This document shows, piece after piece, positions 1-7,069 of a stretch of 64,000 nucleotides of DNA. Positions within the stretch are counted from its first letter, which is position 1; each line of letters starts with the position of its first letter. The position numbers were made by a program, and so were the translations under genes. This DNA is from Lawsonibacter celer. GTDB lineage: Bacteria; Bacillota; Clostridia; Oscillospirales; Oscillospiraceae. The stretch lies in contig NZ_JACOEA010000007.1 in the NCBI RefSeq assembly GCF_014281125.1, positions 62,001-126,000 of the forward strand. Direction: 5' to 3'. The notes under the pieces were generated by a model. It had not been told where the DNA came from, did not search any database, and was given only the letters and a program-made list of their open reading frames with translations.

Positions 1-83
1 AGGCCGACCCCGCCGGCAATGGCCGAGCCCGCGATCACCAGCAGCAGCATTTTCAGCTTCAGGCGGGTGTACTTTCTATTCAT
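1..83 (-). CDS. Membrane protein, N-terminal fragment (possible VanS-like sensor kinase)
   Basis: Only the first 27 codons lie in the window; the gene continues past base 1. The start ATG (81-83) overlaps the stop of the upstream membrane-protein gene as ATGA, so the two are probably translationally coupled. The fragment has a basic head (MNRKYTRLKLK) followed by the start of a hydrophobic helix, which fits a membrane protein with its N terminus inside. The YTRLKLK head resembles the start of VanS-type histidine kinases, and a VanR-like regulator is encoded divergently 1.7 kb away. That identity is inference from very little sequence. Confidence 0.45.
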   Translation of the reverse strand, partial: MNRKYTRLKLKMLLLVIAGSAIAGGVG

Positions 84-1156
84 GCCGGATGCTCCTTTCT
101 GCCTGCTGCGGAGCGTTTGGCAAACCGGATGACCGACCACACGCCGCCCAGGAGCATGACCTCCAGAAACGCGGTCAGCCGCCAGAGCACCAGGCCCACG
201 GCCAAATGCTCCCCAAACACGGGGCCCATAAACAGATAGAAGCTGCCCTCCGCTCCCCCCACATTCCCTGGGAGCATCACCAGGCGGGAAATCATCATCA
301 CCATGGCCTGCAGCAGGAACATACCCAGGAAGGACTCCCCCTGAAGCCCCAGCCCATGATAGAGAAAATAGGGCACGGAAAAGAGGGCCGCCAGCTCCAG
401 CGCCATGCCCACATACAGCCAAGCAAACAAGCGCGTATTGCCCTTGAGGCTGCTCAGCTGCCCGGCGAACTCCTCCACCTTGCGCATGGCGGCGTCCAGC
501 TTCCCCTCCCGGCCCAAATACTTGACTTTGCGGGACAGAGCAGTCAAAATCCGCCGGATCAGCCGCAGCAGAGGGGCCGGCCGCACCGCCATCAGCAGTG
601 CCATGGCGCAACCAAACAGGCACAGGGCGATAATAAAGATCATTCCCACCAGCACCCCGCCACTCAGGCTGGCGTGCCGGAAGACCAGATGATAAATCAG
701 CGCAACCACGCCAAATATCGTATAGAGCATGATGTTGGCGACCATCTTCCAAATATAGATGGAAGCCGTATTGGTTGCGGGCATTCCCGCGTCATACATC
801 AGCTTGAGCTGTACCGGCGCGCCGGCGGGCCCCAGCTTATAATAAAATTCGCCGATAAAGGTTGCGTCAAAACAGCCGGCCAGCCGTACCGGGCAGCCGG
901 CGCTTCTTCCCATGCCGTAAAAGATCAGCGCGTCAATGCTCTCGCTCACCGGAATGCACAGAGCGGCGCCCACCAGCCACAGCGGCCGCACCTGCCGCAG
1001 CAGGGCCCGCAGGTCCATGGTCCGCACCACATAGACCGTTAAATAGACCAGAATGACCGCACCCACGGACAGGCCCGCAGCGGAAAAAATACGGTTAAAG
1101 CGTCCCTTTTTTGTTTTTTTCGTTGAAAGCACCCTCCTTTTGCGGAGTCGTTCCAT
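80..1156 (-). CDS. LPG-synthase-type (UPF0104/MprF N-domain-like) integral membrane protein
   Basis: A 358-residue polytopic membrane protein of the lysylphosphatidylglycerol synthase TM family (PF03706). It has a basic N terminus, about seven or eight hydrophobic segments and the family-type loop LPGNVGGAEGSF near residue 305. In MprF this module flips lipid; stand-alone members have undefined substrates, so a lipid-flippase role in the envelope is inferred. The ATG at 1156 was chosen because a GGAG lies seven bases upstream. It overlaps the end of the SprT-like gene by about 60 bases, and its own stop overlaps the next start (ATGA), so the three leftward genes form one operon. Confidence 0.82.
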   Translation of the reverse strand: MERLRKRRVLSTKKTKKGRFNRIFSAAGLSVGAVILVYLTVYVVRTMDLRALLRQVRPLWLVGAALCIPVSESIDALIFYGMGRSAGCPVRLAGCFDATFIGEFYYKLGPAGAPVQLKLMYDAGMPATNTASIYIWKMVANIMLYTIFGVVALIYHLVFRHASLSGGVLVGMIFIIALCLFGCAMALLMAVRPAPLLRLIRRILTALSRKVKYLGREGKLDAAMRKVEEFAGQLSSLKGNTRLFAWLYVGMALELAALFSVPYFLYHGLGLQGESFLGMFLLQAMVMMISRLVMLPGNVGGAEGSFYLFMGPVFGEHLAVGLVLWRLTAFLEVMLLGGVWSVIRFAKRSAAGRKEHPA

Positions 1157-1634
1157 CTCTGCGCTCCAGCCTCCCGCCGCACCTGCAGCGGTACCGCTCC
1201 GGATGGAGCACCAGCGCGGAGGCTCTAGCGCGCGGAAACCCCGCGCCGCAGCTGCGGCATACCACCAGGTAGCGCGCAGGCCTCTGATCGGGCACACCCA
1301 GCTCCCCGCAGGCGGCGGTGCGCGCGATGGCATAGCCGTAGGCGGCGTTCATGGCAGCGGCGTATGTTTTCCACACCTCACCGTGGTTCCGGCAGTCGGG
1401 GCAGGTGTGGAGCGCCTCATGGGCCAGGGTTTGGAGGCACGCACGCTCGTCCGCCTCCAGCAAGCGGGCGCTCAATTCGATCTGGAAGCCCGCCTCCCGG
1501 CGGATACAGCATCCAAAACGGGTGACCGCCCGGCGGTTGACCCGTACATGGGGGTCAATCCGCCCGGACACCGGAATTCCCAACGCCCCGGCCTGTCCCA
1601 AAACCTGGACCAGCAGGGCATCAAAATCGTTCAT
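1095..1634 (-). CDS. SprT-like zinc metalloprotease-fold protein
   Basis: About 179 residues. The zinc-protease motif HEALH (HExxH) sits in TLAHEALHTCPDC near residue 72, and a C-terminal zinc ribbon follows (CRSCG then CRCGG around residues 130-155). This HExxH-plus-ribbon layout matches the SprT/Spartan family, which includes the DNA-protein crosslink protease; the bacterial members are mostly uncharacterised. ATG at 1634 lies eight bases after AAAGGAG; a GTG at 1637 is the alternative start. It is the first gene of the leftward operon and diverges from the response regulator. The cellular role is inferred only from the fold. Confidence 0.75.
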   Translation of the reverse strand: MNDFDALLVQVLGQAGALGIPVSGRIDPHVRVNRRAVTRFGCCIRREAGFQIELSARLLEADERACLQTLAHEALHTCPDCRNHGEVWKTYAAAMNAAYGYAIARTAACGELGVPDQRPARYLVVCRSCGAGFPRARASALVLHPERYRCRCGGRLERRDGTTPQKEGAFNEKNKKGTL

Positions 1635-1775
1635 CACAGCTTCTCCTTTGTCCCCGGCCGCGTGTTCTTATGCAGTCGTATCGTGTATTTTACCATTCTT
1701 TTTCCCAAAAGTCACGCCCCAGCTTTGGATTCGGCCGGAGATTCTGATGTTTTTCTGACGTTTCCGCCCCCCGCC

Positions 1776-1805
1776 TTGACTTATTTCTCCGGGAATCGCT
1801 ATAAT
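1776..1805 (+). promoter_or_regulatory. Promoter of the response-regulator gene
   Basis: TTGACT (1776-1781), an 18-base spacer and TATAAT (1800-1805). Transcription would begin near 1812, right at the AAAGGAGG ribosome site, so the leader is almost nil. Confidence 0.7.
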
Positions 1806-1827
1806 AACAAAAAAGGAGGTGTGCGGC

Positions 1828-2523
1828 ATGGACGCCAAGATCCTCGTCGTGGACGACGAGCCGGAGATCGCCGATCTGGTGGAGGTCTACCTGAAAAGCG
1901 AGGGGTGTACCGTATTCAAATGCAGCACCGGGACGCAGGCCCTGGAATACGTGCGCACACAGGAGCTGGACCTGGCCATTCTGGACGTGATGCTGCCGGA
2001 CATCAGCGGCTTCACCCTGTGCGGGGAAATCCGTAAAAGCCATCGCTTTCCCGTGCTCATGCTCACCGCCAAGGTGGATGATCTGGACAAGATTACCGGC
2101 CTGACTATCGGGGCGGACGACTATATCACCAAGCCCTTCAATCCGCTGGAGCTGATGGCCCGGGTCAAGGCCCAGCTGCGCCGGTACACCCGGTATAACG
2201 AGGCCGACCGTATGGCGGCCGACCGGGACATCATCGACTTTAATGGTCTGATTATCAACCGCGGCACCCACGAGTGCTGGCTCTATGACCAGCCCCTGGG
2301 CCTCACGCCCATTGAATTTGACATCCTGTGGATGCTCTGTGAAAACCGGGGCCAGGTAATCTCTGCCGAGCGCCTGTTTGAAACCGTGTGGGGAGAAAAA
2401 TATTTGGACCGCAACAACACCGTTATGGTCCATATCCGTCGTCTGCGGGAAAAAATGGGCGAGCCCTCCCGCAATCCCCGTTTTATCAAGACGGTCTGGG
2501 GCGTGGGCTATAAGATTGATTAA
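1828..2523 (+). CDS. VanR-like OmpR-family response regulator
   Basis: 231 residues. The N-terminal receiver domain has the acidic pair (VDDEPEIADL), the phospho-acceptor aspartate in LAILDVMLP and the lysine in ITKPFNPLEL. The C-terminal winged helix (residues 130-231) ends in FIKTVWGVGYKID. The stretches DKITGLTIGADDYITKPF and ARVKAQLRRY closely follow VanR. ATG at 1828 has AAAGGAGG eight bases upstream; an in-frame GTG at 1819 overlaps that site. No kinase gene follows: tRNA genes do. A possible partner is the truncated gene at the window's left edge. Whether it governs glycopeptide response or general envelope stress cannot be told here; no vanHAX genes are present. Confidence 0.9.
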   Translation: MDAKILVVDDEPEIADLVEVYLKSEGCTVFKCSTGTQALEYVRTQELDLAILDVMLPDISGFTLCGEIRKSHRFPVLMLTAKVDDLDKITGLTIGADDYITKPFNPLELMARVKAQLRRYTRYNEADRMAADRDIIDFNGLIINRGTHECWLYDQPLGLTPIEFDILWMLCENRGQVISAERLFETVWGEKYLDRNNTVMVHIRRLREKMGEPSRNPRFIKTVWGVGYKID

Positions 2524-2551
2524 GTCCGACAAAATTTCCCGAAAAAAAGGA

Positions 2552-2580
2552 TTGACATTGGGAGTGAATTCGGGTATACT
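2552..2580 (+). promoter_or_regulatory. tRNA cluster promoter
   Basis: Near-consensus TTGACA (2552-2557), 17-base spacer and TATACT (2575-2580), 32 bases ahead of tRNA-Met and directly after the response-regulator gene. Confidence 0.8.
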
Positions 2581-2612
2581 AACTCTTGCCCTGTTTGGAT
2601 TAAGATCCATTT

Positions 2613-2689
2613 GGCGGCATAGCTCAGTTGGCTAGAGCACTCGGTTCATACCCGAGTTGTCCCCGGTTCGAATCCAGGTGCCGCTACCA
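2613..2689 (+). tRNA. tRNA-Met (anticodon CAT)
   Basis: 77-base cloverleaf. The acceptor stem GGCGGCA pairs with TGCCGCT, the anticodon stem is CTCGG/CCGAG around loop TTCATAC, the T loop is GTTCGAATC and CCA is encoded. The first base pair is G-T, as expected for an elongator rather than an initiator; an Ile2 (lysidine-modified CAT) identity cannot be excluded by eye. Confidence 0.93.
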
Positions 2690-2692
2690 TAT

Positions 2693-2724
2693 CCCCAAAG
2701 GCGGCGGCCCCGCCGCCCTTGGGG
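2693..2724 (+). other. Inter-tRNA stem-loop
   Basis: A GC-rich inverted repeat (CCCCAAAGGCGGCGG against CCGCCGCCCTTGGGG) lies between tRNA-Met and tRNA-Glu with no T tract. It is probably a processing or spacer hairpin in the tRNA precursor rather than a terminator. Confidence 0.5.
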
Positions 2725-2756
2725 AACCAACTCGGCGTTCGACTCCGCAGCGAAAT

Positions 2757-2831
2757 GGCGCGTTGGTCAAACGGTTAAGACACCGCCCTTTCACGGCGGT
2801 AATACGGGTTCGATTCCCGTACGCGTCACCA
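2757..2831 (+). tRNA. tRNA-Glu (anticodon TTC)
   Basis: 75-base cloverleaf. The acceptor GGCGCGT pairs with ACGCGTC, the anticodon stem CCGCC/GGCGG encloses CTTTCAC, the T loop is GTTCGATTC and CCA is encoded. Confidence 0.95.
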
Positions 2832-2856
2832 TCCCTTTTGGGAATACCAGCCATAT

Positions 2857-2932
2857 GGAGGCATAGCTCAGCTGGTAGAGCGCTCGCCTCACACGCGAGA
2901 GGTCACAGATTCGAGTTCTGTTGTCTCCACCA
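2857..2932 (+). tRNA. tRNA-Val (anticodon CAC)
   Basis: 76-base cloverleaf. The acceptor GGAGGCA pairs with TGTCTCC, the anticodon stem CTCGC/GCGAG encloses CTCACAC and CCA is encoded. Last tRNA of the cluster; a strong terminator begins three bases later. Confidence 0.94.
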
Positions 2933-2934
2933 TG

Positions 2935-2974
2935 CAAGAAGCGACTTGTTTTCACAAGTCGCTTCTTGTTTTTT
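2935..2974 (+). terminator. Terminator of the tRNA cluster
   Basis: A perfect 14-bp inverted repeat CAAGAAGCGACTTG with a six-base loop is followed by six T. Confidence 0.92.
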
Positions 2975-3033
2975 GGCCTTGCTTCGGCTGATTTCCCCGC
3001 TCTCTGGACAAACTAGCTCCGGAGGTGACCCAA

Positions 3034-3207
3034 ATGGAACCAACCTACAGCGATATGTATGCGCTCTTTGAGCAGGATCCTGCGGCAGAGGCCTACTTTT
3101 CGGAGCTGCCCGGCTATCTTCAGGCCCAAATTCGCGCCCGCAAGCACCAGCCCTCTTCCCTGGACGAGCTGGTCCGCATGGTGGAAGAGGCGGACAAGGT
3201 CTACTGA
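3034..3207 (+). CDS. Small acidic protein of unknown function
   Basis: 57 residues, rich in acidic and aromatic residues (MEPTYSDMYALFEQDP at the start, a helical LDELVRMVEEADKVY tail), soluble, no signal or membrane segment. ATG at 3034 sits eight bases after GGAGG, which supports real translation. I do not recognise a family with a known role. It stands alone between the tRNA terminator and the cold-shock gene. Confidence 0.65.
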   Translation: MEPTYSDMYALFEQDPAAEAYFSELPGYLQAQIRARKHQPSSLDELVRMVEEADKVY

Positions 3208-3303
3208 GTCCACTTCCAGCCGCCCGTTGGGCGGCTACATAATCCTCCAATCCTGAAATACGCACCCTGTCCGGTCGAACTTTTATGTTGCTGAAAATAA
3301 AGC

Positions 3304-3332
3304 TTGCTATTTGTTCTCTCATGCTGTATAGT
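3304..3332 (+). promoter_or_regulatory. Promoter of the cold-shock gene
   Basis: TTGCTA (3304-3309), 17-base spacer and TATAGT (3327-3332). It predicts a leader of about 120 bases before the csp start. Confidence 0.6.
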
Positions 3333-3363
3333 GAGTAAGTATTCTAAATGTAATGACTGATTG

Positions 3364-3416
3364 CTGCAGGTTGTGAGTCAATTTCCATTTTGACTTACCG
3401 GCCTGCAGTTTTTATT
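3364..3416 (+). promoter_or_regulatory. Terminator-like hairpin in the csp leader
   Basis: Nested inverted repeats: outer CTGCAGG/CCTGCAG (3364-3370, 3402-3408) and inner GTGAGTCAA/TTGACTTAC (3373-3381, 3390-3398), followed by TTTTTATTT. It lies between the csp promoter and start codon, so it may act as an attenuator in the csp 5' leader. Confidence 0.65.
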
Positions 3417-3461
3417 TGCTCGTTTTTTGGAATAACACTTTATTTGAGGAGGTACTTGTTT

Positions 3462-3674
3462 ATGAATAACGGTACTGTAAAATGGTTTAACGAGGAAAAG
3501 GGATTCGGCTTTATCTCCAACGACAACGGGAGCGGCGACGTGTTTGTCCACTTTTCCGCCATCCAGGGCACTGGCTTTAAGAGCCTGCAGGAGGGCCAGC
3601 GCGTGTCCTATGACACTGAACCCGACCCCAAGGACAGCCGGAAGCTACGTGCGGTCAACGTATGTCTTGACTGA
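3462..3674 (+). CDS. csp: Cold-shock protein (CSD family)
   Basis: 70 residues with the complete cold-shock domain: RNP-1 KGFGFISN (residues 15-22) and RNP-2 DVFVHFSAI (residues 29-37). Proteins of this family bind single-stranded RNA/DNA and act as RNA chaperones and antiterminators. ATG at 3462 follows GAGGAGG by nine bases; the upstream in-frame extension is leader. Length is normal for the family. A promoter plus hairpin leader precede it and a strong terminator follows, so it is monocistronic. Confidence 0.95.
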   Translation: MNNGTVKWFNEEKGFGFISNDNGSGDVFVHFSAIQGTGFKSLQEGQRVSYDTEPDPKDSRKLRAVNVCLD

Positions 3675-3689
3675 TGGAACCGACGCCTG

Positions 3690-3731
3690 GAGAGCCGCCC
3701 CTTTGCCGGGGCGGCTCTCTTCTTGCTTTTA
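3690..3731 (+). terminator. csp terminator
   Basis: 12-bp perfect stem GAGAGCCGCCCC (3690-3701) with GGGGCGGCTCTC (3708-3719), followed by T-rich TTCTTGCTTTT. Confidence 0.9.
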
Positions 3732-3993
3732 TACCCTCAGAAGGCCTCCGCCCTCCGCCGGTCAGTCCGGGCAGGTCGAAGTCCCGCTCGTCTCCCCCAC
3801 GCCGGCAGGGTTCTCCTTCGGCGGGGCGCCCTACCACCACATATTCTGCGATTTTCCCGCGCAGATCTGACCCATTTTCCGCCTTTCCCCAGTCAGACCG
3901 ATCTCTCCTTCTCCCTCATCCGACCTATTGGCGCCTGTTCCGCAGCCGCCGCGTCAGGCATACCATAGGGTATGGCGATAGGAGGTGCCAAGT
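3732..3993. other. Intergenic region, no gene seen
   Basis: Pyrimidine-rich, C-rich sequence between the csp terminator and the next gene. Short frames cross it but none has a ribosome site or protein-like composition. It ends in the GGAGG site of the following gene. No clear promoter was found. Confidence 0.5.
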
Positions 3994-4356
3994 ATGCTCA
4001 TGCAAGCCATCGTGATTGAGGTGCAGTGGGGGCGTCTGCTCGTCCTGGACCTGAATACCCGCCAGAATGTTCTCGTAAATACTTCGGACGCCCGCTGGTT
4101 TAGTCCCGGCGATATGGTCCGGATTTGGTACAACGGAGCCATGACCAACAGCATTCCGCCGCAGATCAGCGCGTTAAGTATTACTGCAGTTCCGCAGAAC
4201 CCGCTTCCGCCGGTAGTGCGGCCGCCCTGCCCGCCCAATGTCTGCCGGCCGCCCGTAGTGTTTCCGCCCATCTTTTTCCCGCCTGTGGTACACCCGCCCT
4301 TTGGCCGTCCGCCCTCCGGGCGCCCGCCCCATAACCGCCCCGGCAGGCCTAGGTAA
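3994..4356 (+). CDS. Small protein with proline-rich tail
   Basis: 120 residues in two parts. Residues 1-65 look like a small beta-barrel (MLMQAIVIEVQWGRLLVLDL, then SPGDMVRIWYNG and SIPPQISALSI), a pattern reminiscent of DUF3221-type domains in which a GD turn precedes a beta strand. From residue 70 the chain is a low-complexity proline-rich tail (repeats such as RPPSGRPPHNRPGRP). ATG at 3994 is eight bases after GGAGG. No signal peptide is evident. Function unknown; the family link is tentative. Confidence 0.6.
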   Translation: MLMQAIVIEVQWGRLLVLDLNTRQNVLVNTSDARWFSPGDMVRIWYNGAMTNSIPPQISALSITAVPQNPLPPVVRPPCPPNVCRPPVVFPPIFFPPVVHPPFGRPPSGRPPHNRPGRPR

Positions 4357-4366
4357 TGGCCGAGTC

Positions 4367-4396
4367 CAAAGCCGCCCCTAGACAGGGGCGGCTTTG
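4367..4396 (+). terminator. Stem-loop after the proline-rich gene
   Basis: 13-bp perfect inverted repeat CAAAGCCGCCCCT/AGGGGCGGCTTTG with a four-base loop. There is no T run, so it is a weak terminator or stabilising hairpin. Confidence 0.55.
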
Positions 4397-4480
4397 CCTC
4401 TGTACCGACCTGCCTGGCAATATTTTTGTATTGCACCCGGCCGCAGGGGCTGTTACCATTTTTTCAGGAGGTATCAAACC

Positions 4481-5083
4481 ATGAAAAAACAAATGATGAG
4501 TCTGACTGCCGCCCTGTGCGCTGTCTGTGCCGTCACGGTCAGTGCGTCGGCCCTGTCCCACACTGTGGTCCGCGGAGACACCATGTGGAAGCTGGCCGTT
4601 CAATACCAGGTGGGCACCCGCGAAATCATCCAGGCAAATCCCCAGGTATCCAACCCCGACCTGATCTATCCCGGACAGGTCCTGACCATTCCGGAGCTGG
4701 ACAAATCGGTCACCGCCTTTGAAAACGAGGTTATCCGGCTGGTAAACGAGGCCCGTGCCGCTAACGGACTCCAGCCGCTTACCGCCAACTGGGAGCTCTC
4801 CCGCGTCGCCCGGTACAAATCCCAGGACATGGCGGACCGGGGCTACTTTTCCCACACCAGTCCTACTTACGGCTCCCCCTTCCAGATGATCCGCGCCTTT
4901 GGCCTGTCCTTCCGCACCGCAGGCGAGAACATTGCCTACGGTCAGCGCACCCCTCAGCAGGTATTTCAGGGCTGGATGAACTCCAGCGGGCACCGGGCCA
5001 ACATTCTCAGCGCTTCCTATACACAGATCGGCGTGGGATATGTGGCGGACGGCCACTACTGGACGCAGATGTTTATCGGGTAA
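4481..5083 (+). CDS. Secreted LysM-CAP (SCP/YkwD-like) protein
   Basis: 200 residues. A signal peptide (MKKQMMSLTAALCAVCAV...SASA, about 23 residues) precedes a LysM domain (HTVVRGDTMWKLA to PGQVLTIPEL, residues 25-70) that binds peptidoglycan. A CAP/SCP domain follows (about 77-200) with the typical LVNEARAANGL start, YFSHTSP, GENIAYG and SGHRANIL motifs. Bacterial YkwD-like proteins of this layout are wall-associated and their biochemical role is unclear. ATG at 4481 follows CAGGAGG. Single gene with a strong terminator. Confidence 0.92.
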   Translation: MKKQMMSLTAALCAVCAVTVSASALSHTVVRGDTMWKLAVQYQVGTREIIQANPQVSNPDLIYPGQVLTIPELDKSVTAFENEVIRLVNEARAANGLQPLTANWELSRVARYKSQDMADRGYFSHTSPTYGSPFQMIRAFGLSFRTAGENIAYGQRTPQQVFQGWMNSSGHRANILSASYTQIGVGYVADGHYWTQMFIG

Positions 5084-5092
5084 CATCCCCCC

Positions 5093-5138
5093 AAAGACGC
5101 GGCCCCCGCTCCGAACGGAGCGGGGGCCGCGTCTTTTT
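5093..5138 (+). terminator. Terminator of the LysM-CAP gene
   Basis: A 20-bp perfect stem (5093-5112 with 5117-5136) around loop GAAC, ending in a T run. Confidence 0.93.
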
Positions 5139-5234
5139 CCGGCAAAGGGGGTGGTAAGGTGTAAAAAAATGTGGTAAAATATAGGGCATTATTTTGATTG
5201 GTTTGATTACCTTTTCCTTTTTGGGGGGATTTTT

Positions 5235-6836
5235 TTGTCCAACTATCAATCTGAGATCGAACGCCGCCGCACCTTTGCCATCATCAGCCACCCGGACGCG
5301 GGCAAGACCACGCTGACGGAAAAATTTCTGCTCTACGGCGGAGCCATTGCCCAAGCCGGCGCGGTGAAGGGCAAAAAGAATACCCGTGCCGCCACCTCCG
5401 ACTGGATGGAAATTGAAAAGCAGCGCGGCATTTCGGTGACCTCCTCGGTGATGCAGTTCCAGTATGAGGGCTTCTGCATCAACATCCTGGACACCCCCGG
5501 CCACCAGGACTTCTCCGAGGACACCTACCGTACCCTCATGGCCGCAGACTCCGCCGTGATGGTCATTGACGCGGCCAAGGGCGTGGAGGCCCAGACCCGC
5601 AAGCTCTTCAAAGTGTGCGCCATGCGGGACATCCCCATCTTCACCTTCATCAACAAGATGGACCGGGAGGCCCGGGACTCCTTCGAGCTGCTGGAGGAGC
5701 TGGAGAAGGAGTTGGGGATTGAGACCTATCCCGTCAACTGGCCCATCGGCTGCGGCAAGGACTTCCAGGGCGTGTACGACCGGGGCAGCCGGAAGATCAT
5801 CCACTTCACCTCCAACGGCGGGGCCAGGGCGGCCACCGCCACCGAGGTGGAGCTGGGCGACCCCAACCTGGACGGTCTGATCGGCGAGCGCCTCCACCGG
5901 CAGCTCGCGGACGAGATTGAGCTGCTGGACGGCGCGGCCGCTGAATTTGACCTGGACCGGGTGCGCCACGGCAGTCTCTCCCCGGTATTCTTCGGCTCCG
6001 CCCTCACCAACTTCGGTGTGGAGCCCTTTCTGGAGCACTTCCTCCAGATGACCACCGCCCCTCTGCCCCGCCACTCCACCGATGGAATGATTGACTCCAT
6101 GGACGATGCCTTCTCCGCCTTTGTGTTCAAGATCCAGGCCAACATGAACAAGGCCCACCGGGACCGGATCGCCTTTCTGCGGGTCTGCTCCGGCCGGTTT
6201 GAGGCGGACAAAGAGGTCTACCACGTCCAGGGCGGCAAGAAGATTAAGCTCTCCCGGCCCCAGCAGCTCATGGCCGCGGAGCGGGAGATCATTGAGGAGG
6301 CCTACGCCGGGGACATCATCGGCGTGTTTGACCCGGGCATTTTCTCCATTGGCGACACTCTGTGCGCGCCGGGGAAAAAATTTCAATTTGACCCGATTCC
6401 CACCTTTGCTCCGGAGCACTTCCGCCGGGTGCGCAGCCTGGACACCATGAAGCGCAAGCAGTTTCTGAAGGGCATGGAGCAGATCGCCCAGGAGGGCGCC
6501 ATCCAGATCTTCAAGGCCCCCTACACCGGCATGGAGGAGGTGATTGTGGGCGTAGTGGGCACCCTGCAGTTTGACGTGCTGGAATACCGGCTGAAGAGCG
6601 AATACGGCGTGGACCTGTATATGGAGGGTCTGCCCTATGAGTATCTGCGCTGGATTACAGCGGACGACGGGGAGCCTGTCAAGGAGGAGGACCTGATCCT
6701 GGGCACGGACGTGAAGCTGGTGGAGGACTACAAAGGGAATCAGCTGCTCCTCTTCGGCTCCCAGTGGGCGGTCAACTGGACCCAAGAGCGCAATCCCAGT
6801 CTCACCTTCTCGGAATTCGGGGGAGCTGTGTCATAA
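5235..6836 (+). CDS. prfC: Peptide chain release factor 3
   Basis: 533-residue translational GTPase that recycles RF1/RF2 from the ribosome after termination. The GTPase domain shows G1 HPDAGKTT (residues 19-26), the switch-I threonines, G3 DTPGHQDF and G4 NKMD, followed by the RF3-specific IGCGKDFQGVYD region and the C-terminal domains. Length is typical (about 530). The start is TTG at 5235, seven bases after a GGGGGG ribosome site; no closer ATG fits. Long reverse-strand frames across the gene are shadows of high GC3. Confidence 0.97.
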   Translation: MSNYQSEIERRRTFAIISHPDAGKTTLTEKFLLYGGAIAQAGAVKGKKNTRAATSDWMEIEKQRGISVTSSVMQFQYEGFCINILDTPGHQDFSEDTYRTLMAADSAVMVIDAAKGVEAQTRKLFKVCAMRDIPIFTFINKMDREARDSFELLEELEKELGIETYPVNWPIGCGKDFQGVYDRGSRKIIHFTSNGGARAATATEVELGDPNLDGLIGERLHRQLADEIELLDGAAAEFDLDRVRHGSLSPVFFGSALTNFGVEPFLEHFLQMTTAPLPRHSTDGMIDSMDDAFSAFVFKIQANMNKAHRDRIAFLRVCSGRFEADKEVYHVQGGKKIKLSRPQQLMAAEREIIEEAYAGDIIGVFDPGIFSIGDTLCAPGKKFQFDPIPTFAPEHFRRVRSLDTMKRKQFLKGMEQIAQEGAIQIFKAPYTGMEEVIVGVVGTLQFDVLEYRLKSEYGVDLYMEGLPYEYLRWITADDGEPVKEEDLILGTDVKLVEDYKGNQLLLFGSQWAVNWTQERNPSLTFSEFGGAVS

Positions 6837-6851
6837 TCGCCATGAAAAGAG

Positions 6852-6892
6852 AAAAGGGCTGTGCGGGGACAATGCCCCCGCACAGCCCTTTT
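6852..6892 (+). terminator. prfC terminator
   Basis: 17-bp stem: AAAAGGGCTGTGCGGGG pairs with CCCCGCACAGCCCTTTT, then TTTTGC. Confidence 0.88.
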
Positions 6893-6901
6893 GCATGTCC
6901 C

Positions 6902-7069
6902 CTAGGGCTTGTTTGAAAATTGGCGATGTGCCCAGTGGCGAGGAATTTTGGGCCGCTGGCAAGCAATTTTTCCGCAGGAATCCTGGCGGATTTCAAGGAA
7001 AGATTGTGCTGTCCAGCGGACAAAAGGACCGCCGATTGGGCATGTTGACATTTTTCAAACAAGCCCTAG
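6902..7069. mobile_element. 168-bp MITE-like element with 18-bp perfect terminal inverted repeats
   Basis: The ends are exact inverted copies of CTAGGGCTTGTTTGAAAA (6902-6919 and 7052-7069); similarity continues imperfectly for about 20 more bases on each side. The interior has no plausible gene. CTAG occurs at both outer ends. IS630/Tc1-mariner elements prefer CTAG or TA targets and duplicate TA, so a non-autonomous relative of that group is a reasonable guess. The right end supplies the TAG stop codon of the AraC-type pseudogene. No transposase lies in the window, and no second copy was noticed. Confidence 0.7.

Noticed and set aside
2628..3322. Open frames running through the tRNA cluster
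   Set aside because: They cross three tRNA genes and a terminator; not translated genes.
3732..3993. Possible coding or repeat sequence after csp
   Set aside because: Translation gives Gly/Arg/Pro-rich segments on both strands, but no ribosome site or second copy was found here.
5073..6785. 570-codon open frame on the minus strand over prfC
   Set aside because: It is antisense to a complete, well-conserved prfC gene, has low-complexity composition (Gly/Val/Leu/His-rich) and no domain; a high-GC shadow.
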